Part shown: piece by piece, positions 24,591 through 37,845 of the stretch
How the letters are laid out: each line of letters starts with the position of its first letter
How positions within the stretch are numbered: position 1 is the first letter of the stretch
Notes under the pieces: generated by a model
Databases searched by the model: none
Told to the model about the DNA's origin: nothing
What the model saw: the letters and a program-made list of their open reading frames with translations, nothing else
Made by a program: the position numbers and the translations under genes
Assembly: GCA_905182985.1 (NCBI GenBank)
Contig: CAJJDN010000037.1
Span: forward strand, 180,465-244,464
Reading direction: 5' to 3'
DNA from: Paramecium sonneborni
Lineage: Eukaryota; Ciliophora; Oligohymenophorea; Peniculida; Parameciidae
DNA: 64,000 nucleotides

Positions 24591-27177
24591 ATGCAATTGA
24601 TAGGTAATATTTATTTAATTTTGTAAAGATAAAGCATAAGACTATGACTCAAATGGTCGATTAAATTAAAGGAAATTAATAAGCATAATATGTGAAACTA
24701 ATAAAGAGGCAAGAGATTATTTATATTTTTTGAAATAAAGAGAAGAGGAAGAACAATAATCAATGCCTAAAAATGAAGGTTTTTCAATATTAATAAAAAC
24801 AATAATGGAAGTATCTAATCCGACCTCTACCTTTAGAATAATTTGGGAATCAATAAGCATGTTATTTATTTTTGTATAAATGATATACATTCCAATGGCA
24901 TTATCATTTTCTATAGAAAATAAAATAGGAATGGAAATTGTAAATGATATAATGGATATCTTTTTTGTAATAGATATGCTACTAAATTTTCGATTAGCAT
25001 ATTATCAAAAGTAACCAAAAATCTTATATTATAAGTGGAAAATTGGAGTATCGCTTAAAATATATAGCATTAAATTATCTAAAATTATGGTTTTGGATAG
25101 ATGTGATTGCAGTTCTTCCTTTTGATTTAATGATAGGAAATGATGATAATTCATCAACACAAATATTAAAAATAGTAAGATTATTTAAATTTGTGAAAAT
25201 TGTACGTCTTTTAAGAGTTTTAAAATTAGGAAGGATTTTAATAAAAATAGAAGGTATAAATAATATCAGATAATAGAGACATTTTCAATAGAATAAACAC
25301 TTTAAGCAATAATATAATTCTTAAAAATAACTGCAATGATATTATGTATAGCACATTGGATAGCTTGTATTTGGAATATAGTAGAATTTGTTGATGAATA
25401 AGTAGAATAAACATGGATGATATAATATGGTATACATGATGCTCCTTGGGAAGTCAAATACATTACAACATTTTATTTTAGTATAACTACAATGATAACA
25501 GTTGGATATGGTGATATAAGTCCTAATACAAATTTAGAAATGATTTTTGGTATTATTGTGATGGTATTATCTTCTGGAATTTTTGGATATAGTATGTCAA
25601 GCTTGATGTTCATCATTTAAGGAGAAGATTAAAGTATTGCTGAAATTAAGCAATAGAATTAAAAAATCATTAAGTAAATATTACAATAAATTAGATAGAT
25701 ATATTAAATAGAAAAGTATACCAAAATAATTATAAATTAGAGTTAAGAACTATTTGGAATGGCTAGAAGGATCTGCTTAAGTTGCTAAAAATTCATAAAT
25801 GGTAATATTAAATAATTTATCTTCAAATTTACATACTGAGGTTTTGACTTTATTACATGGTAGAATCTTAAAATAAGTTAATTTAATTAGTAGAGAATTC
25901 TCTTCATAATTGAGAAATAAATTAATTTATGTTTTGAAAGAACATCTATTAGGTCCTGAAGAGTATGTATTTAAAGAAAATTAAGTAGACAGTAATTTAT
26001 TATACTTTATTTAAAATGGTTAAGTTGAAATATGTTTAACAAAAAGAGAGTTTTCATTAAAATTATTAAGTAAAGGTGATAATTTTGGAGAAATTAGTTT
26101 TTTTAGTAAAAGTCCTAGAACAGCAAGTGCTAAAACTCTTGATTTTGTTAATTTAATGAGTTTAAGTAGAAAAGATTTATGGGAATAGGCACATGATTTG
26201 GATTCAGATTTAGAGAAACTTTTTTATATAAAAAATTGTGTAGATGTTGAAAATTCATTAAAACCATTAAGATTAAGATGTTATATATGTGATAGACCAC
26301 ATCATATCGCAAGAAATTGCACTATAATGCATTATAGGGTTAGAAGATTAAAAGTTATTGAAGATTACTTAAAATAAAAAAATTATAGAGTTAAAGATTT
26401 TAAAAGAAGATATGGAAAATCCTTAATTTCTTCATCTTAAATTATTAATTCAAAATCTGATGCATTATTCAGATATCGATATCTATAATTAAAATAAATT
26501 GTAAAAAATACAAAACAGATAGAAAATTTCGATGAATCTGCACCTGATTAATCAAAATTATCAACCTAAATTGAAGAAAATAATTTTAACCTTGATAAAC
26601 ATCGTGATTATTCTGAATTTTATTCTGAGTTTAATCCATCTAAAATCATTTCTTAAATAAATAAATAATCTGAATTAAAATTATAAGAAATTAGAGAAGA
26701 AAAAGAATAAATAGCTATCAAATTTAGATAAAATTGGATGAATGGAAGAAAATAAAAACTTTTATAAATTGCTCCTCCAAGATAAACAAAATTATCATTT
26801 GAGACTTAAAAGCTTTTTACATCTGATATATAACCTATTAGTTTTTCTGAAGATTCCTCTAGTTCTCATTCATCTTTTAATTTATTAACCAAAAAAAGTG
26901 TTAGAGGAAAAAGACTTTTAGATATATAAACGCAGAAATAATTATTGTATGTATTTTGAAATCTATTAAATATAGAGTAAAAAGATCAACATCTCGTTCC
27001 TAGTTAGAAAAATTTCTTCTAAAAAAATAAAGTTCAATCGAATTCAAACCAAATAAAATTAAAAGATAGGTTTCATTGCAAGTTAAAAATAACCGTAATA
27101 CTCCTTTGGAAATCCAATAATTTAAAAATACTAATCTTAAACTCTTAATCATTAACAAATATTTAGTCTTCAAATGA
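24591..27177 (+). CDS. Cyclic-nucleotide-gated/HCN-type K+ channel with C-terminal CCHC motif
   Basis: 819 residues. Six-TM channel core: S1 near residue 85 (MLFIFVQMIYIPMALSF), S2-S3, S4 with spaced basic residues (LFKFVKIVRLLRVLKLGRI), pore TTMITVGYGDISP near 281 giving K+ selectivity, then S6. A C-linker and cyclic-nucleotide-binding domain follow (about 390-520; GDNFGEISFFSKSPRTASAK is the phosphate cassette). At about 530 is CYICDRPHHIARNC, an exact C-x2-C-x4-H-x4-C zinc-knuckle spacing, then a long polar tail. Introns: 24604-24628, 25011-25035, 25254-25276, 25716-25740, 26947-26975; spliced length is 820 codons. The channel would control membrane potential and ciliary beating in the plasma membrane in response to cAMP/cGMP. 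Confidence 0.92.
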
Positions 27178-27469
27178 ATATAATTTTATGTATAACTGTA
27201 TTTATATTTAATTCAGACTGCTCAAATACAATAAAATAAAAATTTTTCATATTCATTTATATTATTAAATTAAAAACAATAAAGCAAGGATAATCTCGAT
27301 TTTATTCCAGATAAAAAAGTTGTCAATTCTAAAGAGAAATGAAAGAAAATTAATTCTTCATATTAAATTATGAATTTTATGGTAAATATTCTGTTTTCAA
27401 TTTTTAAATCACTAATTACTAGACTATTTATTCTTAATAAAATTATTTTATACAGTAGCTAAATTTACT

Positions 27470-28689
27470 ATGTAATAGAAGCTAGAAAAATAAGAAATCA
27501 CCAGAGGTTAATCCTTTACTTTTGAAAATGAAGGACAAAATATTTATTATTATTCAGTCGCAAGACCTTTACCAAATAACATTATTGATGACCTAATCAT
27601 TTGTTCAAAAATTAAAAAGCTTTTACTATGTTAATTACCTAAAGTTTGGTTTATAATGGCTAGTACAACTGCTTATCTAGTTGTTGAAAAGCATTAAAAG
27701 TTTGTGACTTCTAATTTTATTTTAGACATCTTTATATATAGTTGGTTATCTAATGAATTATAAAACTTAGAATAAGAGTTATTAAATAGAATGAATAGAC
27801 TAAAAGTTGAAATTTAAAAACTTCATCGATTAATTGATATATTTTCTTATGAGATAATTTTTATAGAAAAAGAAATGTCTCACTCTAACACTATACAATC
27901 ATAATTGCTATATTATAAGAATTGCATATAGCCATTAATTGTATTTCGAGAAAAAGGAATAAGTGACAATAAATCACTTATTAAACGAATTGATGAATTA
28001 AATATTGATGACGATAGCAAGGATTCAACATTATCATCTTCATAAATATCTCAGAATTCTTCTAAAAAAGAAGTTGATAGAAGCAAAACTGATATAAAAG
28101 AAATAGCATCAATAGTTCAAAATACTAAAATGAGAAAGTTTTCTAAGTAAATGGAAAAAATGAGCGAAAATTTATTTTCAGATTTAATAAAATTTAATGT
28201 TGAAAATTAATAATGGCAAATTGCACGATAATTTGTTGTAATTATTATTGAAACAACAGTCAAGTCAGATTGCGATATGAAAACAATTGAAAAGGTAAGA
28301 TTTATTGAACCTGCTTAGCTTTTTTACAAAAAGGCTTTATAAGTATGGATATTAACTAACTAAACTCAATTTGATAAAAATTAAAAGTCTCATTTAAGAA
28401 ATTGTAAAGTATTAATCTTCTTTAATATAGATATCATTTGGTTCATATTTATGTAAAATAAAATGTTATCTTGGTCAATTTTGGAAAGAGGAATTGATTA
28501 TTCCTCTACACAAAGTTTTTTAGTTAGCAGAGTAAATTTATCCTAAAGTCTAGAATGAGCCAAGTCTTATCGAGGTAATAGTTCTTTTGAAAATAGTAAA
28601 TTACTACTTTTACAATTCTTTTCAAAGAAAAAATTTTAGAACTATGGGAATAAAATTTGTCTCTATTCAAATAATTGATGTTAAATTGA
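27470..28689 (+). CDS. Hypothetical protein, 383 residues
   Basis: Not recognised. A continuous TGA-free frame is supported by three introns (28295-28318, 28409-28430, 28575-28596), giving exactly 384 codons. The N-terminal third has a hydrophobic stretch (VWFIMASTTAYLVV) that could be a buried strand or single TM. A central region has heptad-like Leu/Ile spacing (NRMNRLKVEIQKLHRLI). A Ser/Asp-rich linker follows, then a helical C terminus with W and F (LELWEQNLSLFKQL). The start is the first ATG of the frame that stays open. Confidence 0.6.
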
Positions 28690-29195
28690 TAACTTATTGC
28701 AATTAATTAAGAAGTTATTTATTACATAATATATAAATATTGTTTATTCTTCTCTAATATAAATTTTTAACTTAAAATAATTCAAAGTAATTATTTTATT
28801 TTGATTTTAAAGTTTTGTATTAAAAATTATTAAATTCATTCAAAATTATTAAAACTCCGTCAATTTTGATAATTGATGATACGATGTATTAAATGAAAAT
28901 GATAAAAAAAGTTTTAGATGGAAAAGATATTAAACTTGTTAATTAATAATAAATAAAATTTTTTGGTTTCAAGATCAAGCTCAAAAGTATTATGAGAAAA
29001 TTTGGTATGAAGGGCAGAAAATTTAATTATTGGTTTTATATTAATTTTATTAAATTATATTTTAATCTTTATTGATGTAGAAACAAAATAAATACATATT
29101 GAATAATAAATTGAATATATAAAATTAAATAAAGCAAATATGAAATATGATAGTTAAACATAAGTAGATATTATTTAAAAATAAGAATTATAATA
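28690..29195. other. Spacer with a possible response-regulator relic (about 28830-29060)
   Basis: No intact gene. On the + strand near 28830-28945 a frame reads SILIIDDTMYQMKMIKKVLD, which resembles the first strand and acidic pair of a receiver domain. Another frame at about 28960-29030 reads FWFQDQAQKYYEKIWYEGQK. No start, junction or full domain links them, so this may be a decayed fragment. Confidence 0.3.
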
Positions 29196-30363
29196 TCAAC
29201 CATTTGGTGATTCATCAGCATTTAGCCATTTAATTCTTTTTCCATTTTCCCAAATGCCTTCTTTTTTTTCTCCATTGGGAAGTGTAATCATGCCTTTACC
29301 ATGTTATTTTCCATTAATCCAATGTCCTTCATATTTTCTACCATTTTCCCATTAAAAAATGCCAAAGCCATGTTTTTTATCATCTTTGTAATCTCCTTCA
29401 TATTTTTTACCATCAGCCCATTAAGTAACTCCTTTACCATTCATTTTACTATTATTCCATTATCCTTTATATGATTTACCATCTTTCCAATAATATTCTC
29501 CATATCCTGTAATATCATTTTCAACAAAATCTCCTTTATAATAACTGCCATCAGCAAATGTTAAAGTTCCTTATCCATGTTTTTTACCATTTTCATATCT
29601 ACCCTAATATATATCTAGAATGAAATAATTACTTCATATTTAGCTCCATCTGGCCATACTTCAACTCCTTATCCATGTTATAAATCATTTTTCCATTCTC
29701 CTTCATATCTAGCTCCTCCTTGAATATATTTAATAATAATACCACTATGAATATAAACACCTCTTCCATTTGCCATATCATCTAACCATTATCCTTCATA
29801 AATATCACCATCAACATGAACTATAAAAGTATTACTCAAAATTTACCTAACTTCCCAAATCCATTTGCTTTATCTTCAACCCATTCTCCTTCATAAAAAC
29901 TTCTATCTGGCCATACATATTTTCCTGAACCATCTCTCATTGCATTTTTCCATTCTCCTTCATAGACACCTCCATTTTTCATTTCTATTGCTCCTAATTT
30001 AGTTCTTGTTGTTTTATTTTTTGTTGATTAAACTTATGCAATATATTGATCTTCAGGTTTGTTATCATCTATACTTCTCATTAAATATTACCATTTTCTC
30101 TTTTCATCAATTTTGGAGAAGAACTATCTTCATTAGAATTGTTTCGAGCTCCTGCCATTTGAGCTACATCTTCATCCTTTAATTGATTGCTAATCTTTTC
30201 TTTACCCTAATAGTTTATTTCCTTTTTATACATCTTAGTCTTAATTTTAAGCATTATCAGGTTTAGCTGTTAATTTTGATTAGCTTTATTATTTTTAATT
30301 TGTATTCAGTTCATTTTCTTCAATCACTTTTGTTTAACATTAGCATGTACAGGAATTTCCCAT
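29196..30363 (-). CDS. MORN-repeat protein with N-terminal myristoylation/palmitoylation motif
   Basis: 354 residues. It begins MGNSCTCQC: Gly2 plus nearby Cys residues is the usual signal for N-myristoylation and S-palmitoylation, so membrane attachment is likely. A polar region of ~100 residues precedes about ten MORN repeats, for example GGVYEGEWKNAMRDGSGKYV and KYEGHWINGKQHGKGMI. Introns at 30207-30231, 30069-30091, 29821-29846 and 29604-29632 leave exactly 355 codons. Similar in plan to the gene at 44564. Scaffold at the cell membrane or cilium is the family expectation. Confidence 0.88.
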
Positions 30364-30541
30364 TTTGAATTGAGTAAAATTTAATAATAAACTAAAAAAT
30401 TAATAATTAACTTTCTATTTATTTTCTTATTGCTTTGTTTGACTTTTCATTTTAACTAGAACAACAATTTAAATACAAATTCATTTGGTTTTTTAAATAT
30501 TAAAATTATTTTAGTGCTTTATAATTATTTTAATTAAATAT

Positions 30542-33406
30542 ATGAAACATGCTTGCTAAGAGTTTTTTATAATTCAAGACAATAATTTTGTCTTACAAAC
30601 TAGTAATTATTATATATTTTTATTGATAGGTAATGAATTTTAAAATATTATCCAAAAATTTCAATGTTTTAAAGATTTTTGTGATAATGATGATAATAAA
30701 ATAATTCGTTTAATGTCTGAAATATCAAATTAGAATTTAAATAAGAATACTTTCAAATAAATACTTGAGAGAAATATTAATTGTTCAAATGTAATTTTGG
30801 TTCTCAAATTAGCATAACTTAAAAATAATTAATAATGAAACCAATTTTAGACTTGTGAGTTCAACATAGTTCTTTCCTATTAATAATCAAACTTCTAAAG
30901 AACCAAAAAAAAAGAAAAACTAAAAATCAAAAAATGATGAAACTCAACCAAAATCTGAAGTTGAAAAATCTAAATAAATTTCAGATTCAAAAAATTCATT
31001 AAAATAATCTAAAGTTTGTTGTGTTGCGAATGAAGAAATAAAAATATTTGAAGAAAAAATTAAATAGTATACATCTGAAATGGATGATTCATAAAAAATA
31101 GTTTTAAATCTCCCTCCAGAATGGATAAAAAAATTTGGAATTCAAAAAAAAAAAAAATGATAAATATGATGATGTTCCAACTTAATAATTAAATGATTAT
31201 ATTCCTTATTTTCATTGTACAATAAAAGAGAAAAGAAATAATTACATATACAAAAAATTGTATGTTATTCTATTTGACGAATTAGTCAATTCCAAAAAAA
31301 TAGTTTTGCCAATTCAAAAATTAAGTTTAATAACACTATTTATTATAATTAAGATTTATTAATTATTATATCTTAGAGGAAGAAAATAACCTTCAAATTC
31401 TTCAAATTAAATAAAATATATGTCTATTTAATCGAATTTTAAAAAATCCAAAATATTTTTTACTACAAATAAAATAGAAACATATATAAATTCAATTTTT
31501 AATTCTTTTTTTCAATTGTACTTTTGTAATATATTTAATTTATGTAAAATAAGCTGTTTTAAAATCCATAAGATGAAGCCATTCTCTCTGAAAGAAATGA
31601 GTAAGAATAATTTCAAAGTGATCTTTCCAATGATGAATAAGATTCAAATGATGAAATTGAAAATGAAGAAGAATAAGAAATCAACCCAAAAGAGTCTTAA
31701 ACCCCTACTTATTAAGAATAATAAATTATAAAGGATGAGACTAAAAAAAAAGATGTAACCATTAAATTAAATTTAGATAAAAGAGACATGTCTTGAAAAA
31801 ATCAAAGCTTATATTGGATTTGGTCATAGAGATTTAATTGTAAATGAAAAGATTGGATCAATATTTTTATTACCAATTTCATCCAAATGGAAATTAAAAG
31901 TATAGGTAACTGTAGCTTAAATAATAATTGCTATAACATCATTATCTTTATTTGTTGGAATTTAATTAATAGGTTCACATATATTATTTGATACAGTACA
32001 ATAATGGACAAAGAACAGCGTCTCAATATTATTAGAAAAGTAAATTTGCGAAATCACAATAGATTTTATTTAACTCTTGATCAGTAATAGAGAGAATGAA
32101 ATACAAATAATAAATGTAACATTAAATTTAATTAAATCTAAAACTTTAAAATACAATGGTGCACTTTATGAAATGGATGATTAAATTCCAAATTCAACCA
32201 AAATGTATCTTCCAAATACAGGAATTATAGATTAATACACTTTAAATCTTGCTACATATAGTCTTCTATATGATTAATAAATACCTGAAAATTAAATCAG
32301 AACATATTTATCAATAAATAGCATAATGTATTTTAATTATTAATCTATGGGTTCCTCTTTTTTTTGGATATTTGATGATGGCTTCATGATGTAATATCCA
32401 GGAATGAATGTTACAAATAAAAAACTATTCAATGAATATCGATTATAAATGTATAAAAGTAGAAGATATTAAACAGATATTCCACTTGAACATCTTTATG
32501 ATCCAATTTTAAATTAAAATTTATAAAGAGAAGTATTTCCAATAACTGATAAAAATAATGAAAAAATTGGTTTAATCTTTTGTGAAAGAAGACCTTTTAC
32601 CTTATATATGCTATTTTATTCTATTGCTATTAATTATCAGTATAATTATACTCTTTTTTTACTTTCATATTATAATGATATACTCTATTATTAAGAGCAA
32701 GAATATCAAATAAACATCAATGAATTTTAATAAGTATTGAAAACTATGAATAAAGATGATTCTTAATTAAAAAAAATTAATTTTTCATAATATTTAAAAG
32801 ATTCATCAAGCGTTGCATAGTACATAAATTTTTATGAGGGAGATCTATCAGGTTAATAATTTATGTTAGCATATGTTAATTATTCTGGTCTACTTCTAGG
32901 AATGTAAGTTTTGATTTTAACTTAATAGTTATTAACCATCTTACTTGCCTCATGAAGAAATTAAACTTTAGAAAAAGAATTATCAACTTAAAACAGATAA
33001 TTTCAATAATAAATTAATACCAATAGCATTATCTATACCATTCGTTTATATTATATTTTGTGTTTTTTATATGGTTAGATAAATTAAACCTCTTCAAAAA
33101 ATAACTGAATATGCAGATTAATTATTAAAGAAATCTTAAAAATATGATGAAAAATATTTTAATCATACAACTGGAGTTGATCCCATCTAAAAATTAACAT
33201 CATTAATTGCAAACCTAATTGGAAATCTAAACAAATCTAAATAACTGAAAAAATAAGAAATTATTGAATTCTATAATAAGTAAACATATCCAATTAGTCA
33301 AAAAGCCAGGGATGTTTTTGCAATTATATCTGAAGTCAAAAAAATTAAAATAGATTAAATTGTTAAAGATCCTGGAGTAATGTAATTTCCTAATTTAGAT
33401 GATTGA
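30542..33406 (+). CDS. Two-TM receptor-like protein (Cache-like sensor plus HAMP-like region), with apparent 1-nt frameshift
   Basis: About 913 residues if one A is discounted. A charged cytosolic N-terminal region (~400 residues) is followed by TM1 (AQIIIAITSLSLFVGI), a ~330-residue extracytosolic region resembling a double-Cache sensor, TM2 (PIALSIPFVYIIFCVFYMV) and a HAMP-like segment (RQIKPLQKITEYADQLLKK), then a short tail. No kinase or cyclase domain follows. Introns: 30603-30629, 30791-30812, 31260-31285, 31755-31776, 32904-32928. The fourth joins the two halves in phase; if it is not used, a TGA at 31794-31796 would end a shorter protein. The total is one base off a whole codon number, traced to the 14-A run at 31144-31157. 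Confidence 0.65.
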
Positions 33407-34103
33407 AAATTTACTTTTTTAGTTGATATTAATAATAAGGAATACATTTAAAACTTATATAAATTACATATTATTATGATATATAATTAGGAAAATAGGT
33501 TTAACAATAATATTATAAATTATTACATAGTTTCTATGTGTTATTAATTTTAATCATTTACATAAATTGTTCTAATCATAAGCATAATTTATTTCTTTAT
33601 TTAATATATTGATCAAATAGAATTTACTTAAAAAAACCTATTTTTTTTTATTTTTCATTTTATTTAATAGGCAGTCAGACTTATATTTCTTCAGGTTTAG
33701 GCTTTTATAAGTCAGTAACAATCTTAATTTTTGTAAAACAAATAAAGAAAATAATTTAATAAAAAATAGTGTTATTATTCATTATTTTCTTTAATTTTAA
33801 ATCATTTGAAAGATTATAATACATTAATGCTGGATAAAGTACTTTAGAAATTAATAATGTTAGAAATTTTGAGTATTCATAAAATATAGAATGATTATTA
33901 TTGATTAATTTTAAAGAAAATGATTTAAATGTAAAAGAAAGTATTTTATGAAAATTAGATGAATAAATCAAAGTAGTGAATATGGAAATGATGTAAATCT
34001 TGGAATTTCATGAAAAATGATTTCATACGAATCACATATTTATTTACTCAGTTGTTATTAATGTAATAATTTAATTATTAATAATAATAATTTATTACGG
34101 CTT
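33407..34103. other. Gene-free spacer
   Basis: A+T-rich with short chance frames on both strands; none has natural composition or a start. Confidence 0.5.
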
Positions 34104-36133
34104 ATGCTTCATCTAGAAATAGAAGTATAATCTTTGCAGTTCTTTATTGAAAAATATACAGAATAATGTAAAATAGTCATAGTTGGTGGTAAATTGCAAA
34201 TCTTATGAATAGCCGATGAATCTAAAATAATGACGTCTAAGATATTAAGTCAATGTTCTAGTGTTTAAGATATTAATGAAGTAGTTGAATTTGATTTTTA
34301 TTATACTGAAAACCAATATGTAAATTTTATAAATCATATCTAGTTAAAAATAATGGTCTAAGATAGCAAAGTATGCTATGGAGAAGCAATTCTGAACTTA
34401 GGTTTTTATATTGAAAACAATTTACCTTTGGTTATTGATAAAATTCCTATTCATAATAGAAATGACTATGAAGCTCATATTTAAGTAGGATTGGCATGGA
34501 ACTAATTAAATTAAGGTGAATATAAAAGAGTTGGAAACAATAGATTGTATAAAATATTTATGAAATTTAGTAAACATAATTAAGAAATAAAAAAAGGTGA
34601 AGAATGGTTAAAATAAAAGAGAGAATGTCAACATTCACCAATATAAGAAAGAGGAGAAAATATGATGCATAATAGAGAGGACACTTTAAAGAAATATTAG
34701 GAACAAACAATCAATTTTGAAAATAATGTAAAACATCAAGAAATAGATAAACTAAATGAAGTTGAAGTAAATTCAAAAAGATAATAAACTGTAAGAATCT
34801 AGAAAATTAGTTTATTATAATAAAAATCTAAAGAGGAAAAATGTGAATATGATTGTCCAACAGCATCAAGAGAAAATAAATTTGTTGTTCCAGGCAAAAA
34901 TAGAACTAAATAAATACAAAATAATGAAGAAATATTAAGAGGATCAACTAAACCTAAAGCTAATCCTAAAAAAATAGATTAATTTGATAATTTGAATTCA
35001 AGACCAACTTAAAATGAATAAGCTTTATTATTATCTTGTAGATAATTAGAGAGTATAGAATAGGATGAAAGTTCATTATAAATTTAGAATCATATCTTAA
35101 AAAATTAGAATAAATAAATGAAATAATAAAATGAAAAATTGTAAGAATAAATTAAGAAGTCTGAAGCTGCATTTACTCTATTATCAGAAACATATGCTAT
35201 TCTATAATCTGATTATAAAAGAATGTAAATTCAAAGCTTTAATAGTAATTTTACTAATTCATTTATTCATGAATTAAATAATGTATAAGATAAGAACAGT
35301 AAGGAATTTTAATAAATTAAAAAAGAGTGTGAAATTCTAAAAAAAGAGATTGAGATTCTAATTAAAGAGAATGATATTCTAAAGGATGAGAAAGATTAAT
35401 TGAATAAAAAATAAACTTAAGAAATATCTAAATTGAATGAAGAATTAATGACAATAAAAAACATTGTGAAAGAGTAAGAAACAGAAAAGATCTAACTATA
35501 AAAATATATTGAATCTTATAAAAATTCATTGACTAATAAATAATATTGTATTTGCCTATAAAAAGATGAACATAGAATTAATAGAGATAAACTCTTGTTT
35601 AGTACAAATATTTGTGTAGAAACTATTTAATCAGTAAATGATGAGAACGTAGGTACTAATTGTCCAAAAGGTTAAGTAGATAATTTCTTAAAGAATGAAG
35701 GAAGACAGAAGTAATATAAAATTTACAACTTAGATTTAATTAATTATCACATGTAGAATTACAATAATTAGTATTTGAATATTTAAAGGAATTATAAATA
35801 ACTTAAAAAGAAAATCAATAATTAGGTATGAATGAAATATTAATAATAGTACTTAAATCTAAGAAAGATTAGATAAGACTGGAGAGTTTTCAAAAAGAAC
35901 TTGAAATAACTAAAGTAATAATAAATTTAATAATTTAATAGAGGATTGTAAAGTTAAGCGAACAAAGATGTAGCTCAATAGAACATTAAATAGTACAATT
36001 AGAGAAGGCTGTACTTAATGGCAAATAAAATATTGCTGATATGATAAATGCAGTGATGGAATGTGGAGGATAAAAACTATATGATCAAGTAGAAAGATGT
36101 TTGGCCTTTAGAAGAAGTTTAAAATTAGATTGA
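34104..36133 (+). CDS. N-terminal C2-like domain with long coiled coil
   Basis: 660 residues. The first ~140 residues resemble an N-terminal C2 (NT-C2/EHBP1-type) beta-sandwich: VVEFDFYYTENQY, HIQLKIMVQDSKVCYGEAIL and DYEAHIQVGLAW. After a polar middle, residues about 300-660 are rich in E/K/Q/L with heptad spacing (ECEILKKEIEILIKENDILK), indicating a long coiled coil. Such proteins are often membrane-linked scaffolds or basal-body components; no specific role can be assigned. Introns 34189-34212 (removes an in-frame TGA) and 35711-35733 leave 661 codons. Convergent with the MFS gene, 89 bp apart. Confidence 0.72.
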
Positions 36134-36222
36134 ATTTTACACTAAATATGACTGAAAATTTTTGATTTAATAACATTTGTTATTTATTTAAAATACACTA
36201 AAGACATAATGTTAGATGTCAA

Positions 36223-37845
36223 TCAATCTTCTTTTAGATGTGCATTTTCATTTGGGAAGTTTTTTTCCAAGCTGGTTGCACTGATAGCATATTATCCATT
36301 TCCATCAAGAATATTTTCTTAATTTTTATCTAATTAATAAATAAAAATAGATAGAATAAATGCTATAGCTCCTAAAATAGATAACATAATTTATGAATAA
36401 AAATATGTTCCATAATATCTAATATAATAAAAATTAAATACGCTCTTAAAGCACCAACAGCAAGAGGTACTAGAGTGAATGTAAAGTTATATACAGCAAT
36501 AACTAATGCATATGCTTTACCTAAAGTATCTGGTCTAACCAAAAATACAATTCCTGTCCATGCTGATGCAAATGCTAGAGCTAAAGATGTTCCAAGTAAA
36601 ATAAGAGATAAAAATGGAAAAACATACCAAATCATTAAATGAGAGAAAGTACATAACAAGCTTGCAAATACTAACTATGTAATATTTAATATAAACATAC
36701 TAATAATGATCTTTAACCATATTTATCTGTGTAGCTACCAAATAATGGAGTAAAGAGTCCAGTTATAAACCACATAATTGAAACTACAAATCCAGCTTCA
36801 ATTTCTGATTCTTCAGTAACACCAAACCATCTTTCAGATAATAATCCAACTGAAATATTTATGAATCCTAATACTGAACTATAAATTAATGCATAACACC
36901 AACTAACAAACCAAAATATTTTTGGAAACATTTCAACAGCTTAAATTACATCAGGCTAAGATATAATTTAACCATCAACTCCATTTTAATTTATTAATTA
37001 ATTTTCATCTACTTCAATTATATTTCCTTATATATTCTAATCATTATTATTATCTTTATCATTATTTATCCCTAATTTTTTATTTGCTCCACTTTATCTT
37101 GGACTTCTATTTTCTGAAGATCTTAAAACAGAATATTTAACTTAATCATAATTCACTTAATCCAAAAGATGTTTCTCTGCATGTTTATCCAAAATCACAG
37201 TAATTATTCCGCATATTAAGCTAAAAGAGTTAAAGAATATTCCACTAGATACTGCTACTAATAAACCATATTCTAAAGCCAATTTTGGGCATAAATACAT
37301 TGTTAATATAGATCCTAAAGTTGCAAAAAATTCATTTAAACCAACAGCAAATCCCTAAAATATAAATGGATGATACCAAATAATCATCTTTAAAATATGG
37401 AGAAATAAATGATGTTTAAGTAGGAACTACAGATTCTATACCCCAACCAGATATGATTCTGCCTAAATACATGATCATGAAGCTCTTTAGATGAACTCCA
37501 TATACAAATATTAATTATCCTATCATTACCAAAACCACCATAAGAATTAATACAATTCTGTCACCCTTTTAATCCCTAATTTCTAAATTAAAACTATATC
37601 ATACTTCCGCTAATAAATGGAAGAAAAATATTTGCAAATGAATATAAACTATACAAACCACCATAATAAAGTTCAAAAGCTTCAGCTGTCATTATATCAC
37701 TAAAATGTGTTTATAGTGTGTTGTGTAAGGAAGTAGGAATATCAAAACAATAAAATGCTCCTAATACAAGCCAAATACAAAATCCAAGCACACCCCATCT
37801 ATACTTGTAATGGCATTTATTTAGAAATGGAAAGCATTCTCTCAT
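36223..37845 (-). CDS. MFSD1-like major facilitator transporter
   Basis: 509 residues, about twelve TM segments in two halves separated by a polar loop. The N terminus (RWGVLGFCIWLVLGAFYCFDIPTSL) and GRIISGWGIES resemble MFSD1, a lysosomal dipeptide exporter family; the second half carries FGSYTDKYG, the MFS loop motif, and FASAWTGIVFLVRPDTLG. Introns at 37583-37604, 37355-37376, 36675-36700 and 36419-36441 give exactly 510 codons. The tail is acidic (NFPNENAHLKED). Family call fairly secure; substrate unknown. Confidence 0.82.

Noticed and set aside
33756..33971. 71-residue minus-strand frame
   Set aside because: Composition is what random A+T-rich DNA gives; there is no domain, intron pattern or context.
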